DNA from: Cordilura impudica
Lineage: Eukaryota; Arthropoda; Insecta; Diptera; Scathophagidae
Direction: 5' to 3'
Length of the DNA stretch: 64,000 nucleotides
Assembly: GCA_963682025.1 (NCBI GenBank)
Contig: OY821517.1
Coordinates: 294,980,344 to 295,044,343, forward strand
The notes under the pieces were generated by a model that was given only the letters and a program-made list of their open reading frames with translations, did not search any database and was not told the DNA's origin. Each line of letters opens with the position of its first letter. The first letter of the stretch is position 1. Made by a program: the position numbers and the translations under genes. Of this stretch, positions 12,149-22,885 are shown in pieces.

Positions 12149-12569
12149 AAAGGAAAAACTGCTTAAGTCTGATTTTATCGTTTTGCAGGAGAGCCCTTTC
12201 CACGTTTAAACCTAATAATTAAAAATGAATGGTGATTTAAGTACATGTGAAAGTCATCCATCGAATCATTATTAATTAAGGAATAAATTGTTGTACATTT
12301 AAATTTAAAAATTGTTTAATTTAAGGAGCTATAGTCAAAAATAAAACTTAATCTCATTTTCCAAACGAGTGTATGAGACCTCGTCGAACATATCTCAAAA
12401 TAAGCAGTTTTTCCAAGCTCATTTTCAGTGAAGTTTATTCACATGTGAATATAAGTTGTTTTTTAATGTAGTTCAATGAACTATAAGAAAAGGAAACAGT
12501 ACAAATCAGTTTTATTAACTTTTATTAATATGAAATTAAAATTAATACAAATCAATTAGCAACAAGTAA

Positions 12570-12620
12570 GAGTGTTAAATTCGGCTGTGCCGAATCTTTG
12601 ATACCCTCCACCTCGGTTTG
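12570..12620. repeat. Start of a dispersed repeat with GGC-GCC hairpin
   Basis: AGAGTGTTAAATTCGGCTGT then GCCGAATCTTTGATACCCTC. The ATTCGGC/GCCGAAT arms form a small hairpin. A near copy begins at 45775. The matching far end of the family, with GACGGACAGACGG and GGAATGACAAACT, appears at 16960-17145 and 48340-48460. Confidence 0.5.
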
Positions 12621-12772
12621 AGTCTTGATAATAAATATAAATGAAAAATAAACAATTTGTTAAACTTAATACCAAATTATTTCAGCAAATTCTTTAGGTT
12701 GGTTTTCGTCCTTTATATTATTTCGGATTTATTTCGGTGTTTGCTTTTTGGTCATCGTGGTTGCTGATCGGC

Positions 12773-14206
12773 ATGCATTTAGGTTATGTACCCATATGCA
12801 TGCGTTTCCGGTTATATGACATAACTTCTCGTTTAATTTAGTTTTTGCTAATTAAATAGCTCGCTCTAACCTCCATTGCAAAGGTAATGGTTGTGTAGGG
12901 TGGCTATATGCATTAAATCGTGCTAATTGGAGATGGCTGTATAGTTTCTTTTAACTGGCCAAATATTTCTTCATTGCGGCCATATAGGTCGGATGGAGTA
13001 ACAAAATAATAACCAAAAAAAAAAAACTCTCTCAATTTTTTTATTAAAATATTGCCATATTTGGAAAACATAGAGAATAAATTTATAATAATAAATATTC
13101 AAATTAGGGATGCCAAACGCAAAAAACCAAATGTCCCAAACATTTTAAATAAAATAATTTGTTATCGTTATCCTCTGAAAACTTCAAATTTTCATCCAAA
13201 AAAATTGTGAAAATTTATATATAAAAAATAACATTCTCATCAAATTGCGTTTATTTATGTAACAGTTTTTATGTTCGCAATTCTTAAATATCATTTGACG
13301 TTTTCTAAAATTCATTGAATTTAAATCAATATTTTCTGTAGTGCGATTCTGTAAATTTCAACGATCCGACAATCGCAAAATATATCGACAGCTATTGTTG
13401 TTGGCTCTAAGGATTAAGTGATTCACTAAGTATGTACATACATCTTAACGACAGTCGACAAATCTATTTTTCTATTTATTTAAATTGTAAACGAGTGGCA
13501 TCTCTGTCAAAATAAGCGAAAAACACAAAGAAGAATAGAAAAAAACAAATTACTTCGTGTTTGACAGGATGATTTTATGTTTATGTTTAACATCTTTATT
13601 TTTTTACTAATATTTCTGTGTATTTATTTGAAAATGAAATAATGAATTGAATATGCTATTTAATTTTTTTTATTAATATAAAAAAGTTTTTTAATTAAAG
13701 CAAAATATTTTCACTATTTTATGATTTTTATTTATTTATAAAAATTTAAGTTTTTATCGATTGAATAAACAACACAAAAATGGTTGTCGTTTAGATAACA
13801 ACAACAGCTGACTTTAACAATAGCGAATATCATTCAAAAATTTTACTGATAATTTTGCAATTTTCTTTTTTTAACGATTCGACTATCGTTAAAATAAGTT
13901 ACTGAATCGCGGTACTGAAAACCTATTAATTTCTCCTGAATTTCAAGATTTTTTTTAAATGTAAAATTTTTTTAAATGTAAGCATAGGTATTTGGTGTTT
14001 TTTTTTTTTGGAATTTCAATTTGTGTTTAACGAATAAAATTTATATATTAAAGATGCAATTGATGTCTTCTAAATTTAAAATTATAATTTCCGACGTTTT
14101 GATATGATTTTCTGAAATTCAATTAATTGTAATTTATAATTTTAAAATTTTTAGTTCCAGTTTTTAGAATTGATATTTTCTTAAATTTGAATGGAAAATT
14201 TAGGTT
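12773..14206. repeat. 1,434-bp tandem duplication, unit 1
   Basis: The unit runs from ATGCATTTAGGTTATGTACC to the same words at 14207, an offset of exactly 1,434 bp. The two units are nearly identical: I noticed only a few substitutions (for example GGCTCTA against GGCACTA) and one- to two-base length changes in T/A runs. There is no coding region. Each unit carries an internal inverted-repeat element. Confidence 0.9.
13336..13921. mobile_element. MITE-like inverted-repeat element in unit 1
   Basis: The left arm CTGTAGTGCGATTCTGTAA pairs with the right arm, which read inwards is CAGTACCGCGATTCAGTAA. Further inside, AACGATCCGACAATCG pairs loosely with ACGATAGTCGAATCG, and AACAACAACAGCTG pairs with a segment on the left. 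It is about 585 bp with no ORF. The family is unknown. The copy in unit 2 is at about 14770-15354. Confidence 0.5.
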
Positions 14207-15640
14207 ATGCATTTAGGTTATGTACCCATATGCATGCGTTTCCGGTTATATGACATAACTTCTCGTTTAATTTAGTTTTTGCTAATTAAATAGCTCGCTC
14301 TAACCTCCATTGCAAAGGTAATGGTTGTGTAGGGTGGCTATATGCATTAAATCGTGCTAATTGGAGATGGCTGTATAGTTTCTTTTAACTGGCCAAATAT
14401 TTCTTCATTGCGGCCATATAGGTCGGATGGAGTAACAAAATAATAACCAAAAAAAAAAAACTCTCTCAATTTTTTTATTAAAATATTGCCATATTTGGAA
14501 AACATAGAGAATAAATTTATAATAATAAATATTCAAATTAGGGATGCCAAACGCAAAAAACCAAATGTCCCAAACATTTTAAATAAAATAATTTGTTATC
14601 GTTATCCTCTGAAAACTTCAAATTTTCATCCAAAAAAAATTGTGAAAATTTATATATAAAAAATAACATTCTCATCAAATTGCGTTTATTTATGTAACAG
14701 TTTTTATGTTCGCAATTCTTAAATATCATTTGACGTTTTCTAAAATTCATTGAATTTAAATCAATATTTTCTGTAGTGCGATTCTGTAAATTTCAACGAT
14801 CCGACAATCGCAAAATATATCGACAGCTATTGTTGTTGGCACTAAGGATTAAGTGATTCACTAAGTATGTACATACATCTTAACGACAGTCGACAAATCT
14901 ATTTTTCTATTTATTTAAATTGTAAACGAGTGGCATCTCTGTCAAAATAAGCGAAAAACACAAAGAAGAATAGAAAAAAACAAATTACTTCGTGTTTGAC
15001 AGGATGATTTTATGTTTATGTTTAACATCTTTATTTTTTTACTAATATTTCTGTTTATTTATTTGAAAATGAAATAATGAATTGAATATGCTATTTAATT
15101 TTTTTATTTATATAAAAAAGTTTTTTAATTAAAGCAAAATATTTTTACTATTTTATGATTTTTATTTATTTATAAAAATTTAAGTTTTTATCGATTGAAT
15201 AAACAACACAAAAATGGTTGTCGTTTAGATAACAACAACAGCTGACTTTAACAATAGCGAATATCATTCAAAAATTTTACTGATAATTTTGCAATTTTCT
15301 TTTTTTAACGATTCGACTATCGTTAAAATAAGTTACTGAATCGCGGTACTGAAAACCTATTAATTTCTCCTGAATTTCAAGATTTTTTTTAAATGTAAAA
15401 TTTTTTTAAATGTAAACACAGGTATTTGGTGTTTTTTTTTTTTGGAATTTCAATTTGTGTTTAACGAATAAAATTTATATATTAAAGATGCAATTGATGT
15501 CTTCTAAATTTAAAATTATAATTTCCGACGTTTTGATATGATTTTCTGAAATTCAATTAATTGTAATTTATAATTTTAAAATTTTTAGTTCCAGTTTTTA
15601 GAATTGATATTTTCTTAAATTTGAATGGAAAATTTAAAAA
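14207..15640. repeat. 1,434-bp tandem duplication, unit 2
   Basis: Second unit of the direct duplication. It ends after AATGGAAAATTTA, where sequence beyond 15638 diverges from the start of unit 2. The junction at 14195-14215 has a repeated TTTAGGTTATG word, which suggests that short homology or slippage created the duplication. Confidence 0.9.
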
Positions 15641-16279
15641 GTGCAATTTTGTATTAATGTGAATAATAATGCTTTAGTAATTATAAACAATTTTTAAAAA
15701 TTTGATGTAATCGCAATCAGATATTTTGCAGGTAAAGCAGAATAATAATTCTATATAACTATGTAGAACTGTTTTGAAAGCAAAAAACTCATTGATGAAC
15801 TCTTACCGAGTTTTGTAAAGACAACAAAAAGTTAATATGCCAAACTTATGTTCATATTTGTAAAAGAATAATGAAAATACGTATGAAAAAAAAAGAACAC
15901 CCCGTGTATACTCTTAACATTGGTCTGTATGATATCCAGTTGAAAATATTAACACTCATGTTAAAATAAAAATAACTATTGCAAAGCTAATTAGAACAAA
16001 CAAAAATTGTGGCGCCATCTACTATGGCATAGTCACGCTGAGCAAAATGAAGTGACACTCTGTTAATGCAAAAGAAATGTATTTCCCCACAACAAAATAT
16101 TGCAGAATTTTATTTAAATAAAATAATATACCGACTTATTTCTAACATGCAGTTGTTATGGATATACATATATAATATATGTATATTATTTGTATTATTT
16201 AATATGTTTATATAAATTTATAAATAAATTTATATATAAAATTTTTTTTTGCTATATTTTCATTGTTTTTTTTTTATTG

Positions 16280-17145
16280 ACAACTAGGTATTTTCGCATT
16301 ATTTGCTTTAGATGTTGGTGAATTTTTACTCCCTCGTAGTGTCTGCTTGTCGAAAAAATTTTGGATCGATTTTAACCAATTTCCCGTGGGCCATTCGATC
16401 TGAAATTTTGCAGGCAGGCTCGTGGTAATAACAGAAACGATCTAGCAAATTTTTAGAGTGATGCCAAAACAATGGAAACTTTTAAATTTTTCTACCAGAG
16501 TTAATAAAACAATGTACAAAGGGTTATTTTTTATTATATTATTACCACAACGACCATAAAAACAACAAGTCCAGCTATGACAACAACATAACATTTAGAA
16601 TAACAACAAGAACAATATAGAAACATCATATTTTTCATTTTTTTTTTACTTTTTCAGAGATTTCCCTGGACTTGTTCCACTTATTTTAATGATTTTTGAA
16701 ACAGAAATCTTCCCATGAATTCGGTGAATCATCCTCACTAAAATTGATCACTGTAGCTACACTATAAAGTGCGTGATCGTGACAAGAACAACATAGAAAA
16801 TTATATTTTTTCAAGACTTTTTTAGTTCTTCATTCAAATCTCGGGCCCTAATCGACCGATGTGGACGATTTTAAATAGCAAACTTTTCAGGATGCTAGTG
16901 AATCATTTTTTATGTCAACGAGCACCCTAGCTGCCCGATTGATGCCGTCATCGTGATTTCCAGAGACGGACAGACGGACAGACAGACAGACGGACAGACG
17001 GACATCGCTATATCAACTCCGGTTGTTATAAGGATCACAAATATATATATTTTATGGGGTGCAAAATTTTTTTTCTAATTATTACAAACGGAATGACAAA
17101 CTTATATATACCATCTGCACACTGGAGTAGAGGGTATAATAAGAA
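16280..17145 (+). repeat. Dispersed repeat ending in GGACAGACGGACATCGC
   Basis: A mixed repeat without coding capacity. Positions 16960-17005 hold a run of GACGGACA/GACAGACA words. The end is GGAATGACAAACTTATATAT then AGTAGAGGGTATAATAAG. The same terminal words occur at 48355-48465. With 12570-12620 this may be one large element carrying the 1,434-bp duplication inside it (inference). Confidence 0.45.
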
Positions 17146-17269
17146 ACAAATATCATTCAGAGATGGGATGAACAAAACAAAAACTTCAAACCTTAGTAGG
17201 TTTAATTAATGTACATAGTATCATAAATGCATACAGCAAAATATTTAGTTTTTAATCATTCACATTTAC

Positions 17270-19691
17270 TTATCATCACTAAAGTCAGGATGTGTATCTG
17301 GCATTTCATCGGTGGCAAGATTTTCATAGAATGAATGGAAACATGGATTAATGAACGGAGGAATAGCAATAAGATAATTTGTCTTATGTACGGGAATCCT
17401 AATATCTGTTACTAGATTAGGAATTTCATTCAATTTTCCAGTACCTACTCATACCTCTTTTGCTAACATTTAGTACTTTAAAACTTTCCAAAATCCGACT
17501 TAGTATATCGTTACCACTTTGCGTCTTTCCAAGTAAAATTTTCAGAGTTTCTTCCGAAGAATAAAATGAAAAATTCTTGAAGTCGTCAGAATTCATTTCA
17601 ACTACTGTGAATTTCTTTCTTTCTAACGAAATTATACCAGTCGTGGGGGTGATGTATTTTGACTTTGATTTTTTTTTCGTTCAATCAATGCGTGGTCCAC
17701 ATCACACTCCGTATGGGTGTGACCTACAGCTAAAAATTTATTATCAATGGTTTCAGTTGTATAGCTATTTTGAAGAAATGTCTTGAACACAGTGTTTAGG
17801 TACGAATTTTTGTTTTGTCCCACACAAACAACATATGAAACAACATGAATTGCTGGTTCCACCATCCGGTACCGTTAAATCAAATGTCCATAAAAAATTT
17901 GTTGATAAAAATTTGATAAAAATTTATTGATGTCTGCAGTAGTGGAATTGGCATGCACTGCTGAAGGTCAAATGAATAAATCTTGACGGTTACATCAGTT
18001 TTGGACACATTTTTGTCTTATTATTTAGCTATGTAAGCTAAGTCAGCTTTAAGATTATACTCATCATGTTGGTGGCTGAGATTATCTGCTTCAATTGGAT
18101 TCGCTTTCTAGCAATGTCAATTCTTCTAATTCATCTTGATATTCATTGCTGTGGAAAATATAAATTATTATTTTTACTGTGCTTTTTTTTTATTAATTAA
18201 CCAACACTCAGGGGATGCCCCCTACAGATGCAGTGCGTTGTGTTGATCTCAGGAAAATAGGTTATGGGTAGGAGGAAAGAGGGAGTAGTGTTTGTGGATA
18301 TTTGACTTAAATTTTATTAGATTATAACTGTCAGGAAAGACCTCTGCGGGGAGTTTATTCCACATCGGCTAGTTCGACTGATAAACGCATTCTCTCTGTA
18401 ATGCGTTGTGTGGTCAACTGGACAAGAGACTACAAACGGATGTGATCTACTAGAGAAGCGGGTAGAGCGAACCGAAACTCGGGCACTTGGAATAAGTTCG
18501 GTAATCTCAGAAGAACATTTCCCATGGTATTATCTATAGAACAGTGATACACAACCCACATTCCGACGATGTTCCAATGAGTCAATAGAGTTGGCTACCC
18601 TACTGCCATTGATGAGCATCAACGCCCTCCTTTACATATGGTCCAGTAGCTCCAAAATAGACTTTGAAGCTCCTGCCCATATATGGGAGTTGTATTCCAT
18701 TTTCGGTCGGATGTAAGTGGTATAGATTGTAAGGAGATCAGAGGGGGTGAATTAATTTTTCCACCTTTTTAGAAAACCAAGACACTTGAATGCTTCTTTC
18801 GACATTTGAAAAACATGCTCGTTCCAACGAACATCACATTGAATTCTCATGCCTAGAACATCAAGAGTATCCGCCTCCTCAATACATATACCACCCATAT
18901 ATACAGATGACATTGTTGAATCCATGGCCCTATGGGTCAACATACAGCATTGAGTTTTCAGCGCAATAAAATCAACCCTATTCGCTTTACCCCACTCGGA
19001 GATTGTTAAAAGGTCTTGATTGAGTGTGTCATTCAATGTCCGCATTTTTCCCCCCAACCTCCAAGAGGCTTGGCCTACAATTAAAGGAAAATGAATGACA
19101 AATGCTGCTGTCATCTGCGAAAGAGTATATTGAGTTAAAAAATGAAAGAATTTATTTTATTTTTGAATATATCCGAGTAAGTTTTAAGACTGACGGAATT
19201 TCCTTCAGTTTGTTCGCAATAAAGCGTATATGCATGAAAGTGTAAGATCCGTTTGTAGGTATTTGCAGGAAGTTTCGCGCCTGGTATAGAACTTTCCTAA
19301 GCAGGAAAAGTGTTTATATGTTCCCTTATTAAATTGAATTGTGCAGTAAGATAATCCGCGATGGTCGGAGAATTGAAGTTACGTATGTTCTAGTTTTTTT
19401 TTACAACGCTTTTAATAAAGCCATCCGTCTCGTCAAATCATTGCTGGAAGCATTTTCTGCAAACGCTTATTCTTTTAGCGTCTGAATTATAGAACAACGC
19501 AAGTGATATTGTCGATTGGTTTGTGGAATTGAATGAATATCAATAAAAATTTCGTTAGTTTCTACGTCACACTCATTTAATAGCAAACTAGTCTGGGTCA
19601 AGCACTGAATCGTCAATCCTTCGCACTGATTCGATGTGTTTAGAATTTCCCCTGGGAATCCTTCACTTTCTTGAGCTTTGTCTTCATCCAT
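17270..19691 (-). pseudogene. Uncharacterised transposase-like gene split by a LINE
   Basis: Read on the minus strand. An N-terminal part lies at 19691-19140, with an acidic start (MDEDKAQESEGFPGEI), an RxCxKCFQQ-like segment, then LIREHINTFPA and KTYSDIFKNKINSF. A C-terminal part lies at 18180-17270, with YSFDLQQCMPIPLL, GQNKNSYLNTVFKTF, KFLAVGHTHTECDVDHALIE, KFTVVEMNSDDF and finally PDTHPDFSDDK before a stop. The family is widespread in arthropods and shows a fixed order FDLQQCLPTP / DN-GQNKN / GHTHMECD-x-DH-IE. I suspect an RNase H-fold transposase with acidic residues in those three blocks, but I know of no tested function. A jockey-type LINE (18183-19137) sits between the halves. Frameshifts and stops occur in both halves. 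Confidence 0.6.
18183..19137 (-). mobile_element. 5'-truncated jockey-type LINE
   Basis: The minus strand begins at the reverse-transcriptase catalytic box (SFADDSSICHSF, 19103-19120). It continues with GKANRVDF-ALKTQCCMLTHR, LDVLGMRIQCDVRWNEHVF, KCLGFLKRWKN, TIYTTYIRPKMEYNSHIWAG, LEHRRNVGCVSLFYR and FVVSCPVDHTTHYRENAF. This is the thumb and C-terminal part of jockey-type non-LTR retrotransposons, which copy RNA into DNA at a nicked target. The copy breaks off just upstream of the FADD box, the usual 5' truncation from incomplete reverse transcription. It has a frameshift after the box and a T8 stretch at the 3' end (an A tail on its own strand). It is inserted in the gene at 17270-19691. Confidence 0.85.
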
Positions 19692-20479
19692 TTCTTTAAT
19701 ATTGAAATAACAAAAAAAATGGAAGTTTGGTGTAATACCAACGGAAATTTTTTATTTTATTTAAAAGAGTTTATTTCCAACAATGTGTAGGTTTATTAAA
19801 AAATTTTAGAGAAGAATGAAAAATAGCAATTTTTGATAGGAATTACAAAGAGAAAATTTTTGGAAAACAAAACAGAAGTTGAAAGGTCAGGTATGTTTTT
19901 CTCCAGTCGAAATATTAAAGGATTGAGAACGCTTCCGCTGCCCGTCACTCACTGAATAATTGCTTATCTATTAATAGATTCTCACGTCTGCAAACAGAAA
20001 AACAGCTTAAATGCAACTACTAACGGTACTTACCCAAATGGTTGCGTGGAAAAATTGCTTATCTCAAATATGAATTAATAAAGCAGTACAAGTCTTTTGG
20101 AAAAACAACTTATCTACAAACAATAAACTTGGGAGTGAATTGCATGGCGTGGTACAACTGCTTATGACGACATAAGAGGTTTTGACGTTTCGTATTGGTG
20201 AGCATGAAAGCAACTTTTTTTTTTGATTTGGTGTAAGCTCTTTTCCCTCAGCACAATTTGAAATACAGCAAATCGTTAATGAACTTAAGTTATTATTCCA
20301 ATTGAAATTTTACGCCTAAATGAGTTAAGTAAAAATTCCCTCTGCTATAACTTCTTGAAAAATCATACAAAATAAACCAAATTTTGCATGGGGGTACTTT
20401 TCAATACGGAGATCAACGTAGTGCTCTTATCTCAGTTTTTGTTTAAGTCGACTTAAGCACTTTATCCTTTTTACCACAG
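19692..20479. other. Interval without recognised gene
   Basis: AT-rich sequence with several GCTTATCT words and small palindromes such as CTTATGACGACATAAG (20161-20176) and TTAAGTCGACTTAA (20442-20456). TTTTTACCACAG at about 20469-20480, just before the next relic, resembles a splice acceptor. Confidence 0.35.
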
Positions 20480-21330
20480 ATATGATGAAGTAGGGCCACG
20501 TCTAAAAAGAAAACTAGCTGCCGATGTAGCATTTAATAATGAAAACGATAGGAAACTTTTAATTCATGTAGCCACAATGTCAGCAACGAAATCAAATGAA
20601 AATAATACTGCATTTGTACTTAAAAAATTTAATACTTCTGAAAGCGAGGCAACTGAAGCTAAAAGAAAGTTCGGTATATCAGAACCAATACCTTTAACAA
20701 CAAATGATGCTTTGAAGTTCTTGCTGGAAATTTCTTTAAGCAAAATATTGTATACCAAACTACCACAAGATTCAGGAAGCTAAATTGCAATTGAGACCCA
20801 CAGAAACTATGGCAAAAGTTGCCTTACAATATTTTTGAGGAGTTAGTCTCTAACTTAGAAAGTGTTCCAAGCCTTACATTAATTGCGAGTTACGGATATG
20901 ATGGATCATTTGGACAATATATGTATAAAAAAAGATTTGAAACGAACGTACCAGACTCGTTTGATCAGTGTTTGTTTGTTATTACCGTTATACCTCTGAA
21001 GCTTATAGATGAAGTGACAACAATTTTTTGGAATAAAAGAACTCCACAGTCTGTAAGATTTTATCGAAACAAAAGATCTCATTCTTGCAGAAAAAAAAAC
21101 GATTTGGACACACAAATAAAAAAACTTGACTCCTTGTGTACTAACAATTTCAAATGAAAGAAAGATCATTGTGTCATATGACCTTCACATGACCCTTACA
21201 GATGGGAAAGTTTTAAACGTTTTAACGGTTACGAAATCTTAACAATTATGTTCAATATGTGGTGCAGTCTTCACCTAATAACTATGACTCGGAATCAGAT
21301 AAGATAAATCCATTTTCGTTTGTAGAAAAC
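20480..21330 (+). pseudogene. RAG1-like (Transib-type) transposase relic, lineage 2
   Basis: The plus strand encodes YDEVGPRLKRKLAADVAF, then TNDALKFLLEISLSK. In a second frame it gives LIASYGYDGSFGQYMYKKRF and FVITVIPLKLIDEVTTIFWN, and after a further shift SYDLHMTLTDGKVLNVLT and CSICGA. The order matches the core of RAG1 and Transib transposases: the first Asp in GYDG-x-x-GQ-x-x-YK, a VIPL(K/R)L strand, the second Asp in (T/V)DGKV-N-LT, and 16 residues on the CxxC zinc pair. The block holding the third acidic residue is not present. It is clearly diverged from the element at 22073-25253 (LTDGKVLNVLT against MVDGKVVNELT), so it is another lineage. Several stops and at least two frameshifts make it inactive. 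Confidence 0.7.
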
Positions 21331-21654
21331 AACTGAGTGAAAATTTGACTATAAATTGTTAGAAATAGTTGCATAAGAAGAATTAAGTTGTAATAATCAT
21401 TTTTATCCAAAAAATTGTTAAACAGTTTCATATTTACCACTATTTACTTAAAAAAATAATAAAAAAATCCCAGTTCCCCTTCAAATTTTAAATTTTTATT
21501 CACAGCTCTCAAAACTTTGTTTTATGATGACATATACGCTATGTTGCCATATATGGGCGATCGGGGTAGACGTGGTCAAATTACCTTAAAATTTTGTTTA
21601 TATATTTAGAGTGTTGTATTTATCAAATATACCAAGTTTCAGCTCGATATCTTC

Positions 21655-22072
21655 CTTATGATTATGCGAGGGCCATTGCGTCGACCCTCTTAAGGGAAAC
21701 GTCTCCATTATAAGATAGCAGGTTCCGTGCAAGAGGATTTGAATGGGGTGCCAGTTTCTGTACATATTTGGAGCAGTAGATTTTTATTTCGTCCTGGAAA
21801 AATGAGATATTGAGGTCGCTATGAATATTTTTGTTCCGAACAAACTTCAGGTCGCCTGTTATAAGTCGCAATATTTTATTTTGTCGTCTTAGTAAATTCT
21901 CCATACTAGAAGCAGAAGCTATTCCCCATAGTTAGATTCATTAGTTCCACTTCGGCTTAATAATAGCTTTGTACAGTAGAACCATGTAGGGTAGGTAGAG
22001 AGCAGAATGGGCATCAAGAAGAAGTTTAAGTTGTGTGGATTTGTATTCAATGTGTTGAGTCCAGCTGCGACG
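21655..22072 (-). pseudogene. LINE c (jockey-type) reverse transcriptase, 3' half, left of the Transib insertion
   Basis: The minus strand reads SWTQHIEYKSTQLKLLLDAH, LLYKAIIKPKWN, LWGIASASSMENLLRRQNKI, LRLITGDLKFVRNKNIHSDL and SNPLARNLL. This is the C-terminal region of jockey-group LINE reverse transcriptases (DRRLTW-x-x-HI, YKAIIKP-W-YGIQLWG, Q-x-x-x-LR-I-x-x-x-P-x-x-x-N-x-x-x-H-DL). The gene is interrupted at 22072 by the Transib element and continues at 25254. Removal of the element gives a continuous frame KYLGINLDRRSWTQHI. Two stops after KPKWN show it is old. Confidence 0.8.
22068..22072. repeat. Target-site duplication CGACG, left
   Basis: CGACG immediately before the left end of the Transib element. 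The same five bases follow the right end at 25254-25258. Five-base, GC-rich duplications are usual for Transib elements. Confidence 0.85.
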
Positions 22073-22111
22073 ACGCATGGCGCCCGTAGAGCAAACTAGG
22101 TTGCAAAAATC
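22073..22111. repeat. Left terminal inverted repeat (RSS-like, 7-23-9)
   Basis: Heptamer position ACGCATG (22073-22079, decayed from CACAGTG), spacer 22080-22102, nonamer GCAAAAATC (22103-22111). Matches to the right end lie in GGCGCC, GAG and GTTGCAAAAATC. Confidence 0.75.
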
Positions 22112-22885
22112 AAAATTTTCATGTGCGCCGACGAAGTTTTGAATAAACCCATGTTATAGGAAACTTTTCAACGATTTCAAATATGCTACTCTTAATAATA
22201 TCACATTTTTAGTTTAGAAGATATAACCGTTCAAAGTTGACCGACTTTCGGTTTTCAAAAAAACACGAAAATAGGTAACGAATCGCCTTATTTTTTGTTT
22301 GTATTGATTGAAGTATTTATTTAATGTATAATGATAAAAAAAAATTAACTGTTTGCTTTGTGTTTCCCCTGGTAAATCACTATTTAAAAACTATCCGTTT
22401 TTTTCACTATTTTTCAACTTTGACGGAAAATAAAAAAAAATTATATATTTCTATATTTGATTATTTCTTTACATAATTCAAAAGGTTATATCTGCCCGTA
22501 CGTGCCCGTTTGGCTTCTAGAGGTAAAATTGTATGGCGTGCATCGCTTACATGTTTTGACTGACAGTAGTTTGATCTAATAGTTTGAAAATTGCATTTTA
22601 AGTCGGTTGTCTACCTGTGAGCCTCTGCCAAAGTCTACTCCCAATATTCTGTTACAGACACAGGATGCACAAAAAACTACTCATTGAAATTCGCAGGTAC
22701 GCACCTCACTTAAAAATTACTTTGGAGTACAAATAGTCAAGAACAATATTGACTTATGGTTCCTCCAGGTAGGCACAAATCTTATTTAGACACGAGCATA
22801 ATATCAAAATTGCATAATTCAGCCTAAATCCATATGTATGCAGGGAACAGGTAAATTTTTAGGCATGGTAGCATAAGCTTATATA

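Noticed and set aside
16005..16040. Further Transib end (GTGGCGCCATCTACTATGG)
   Set aside because: Shares only TGGCGCCAT; no CACAGTG heptamer and no nonamer at the right distance.
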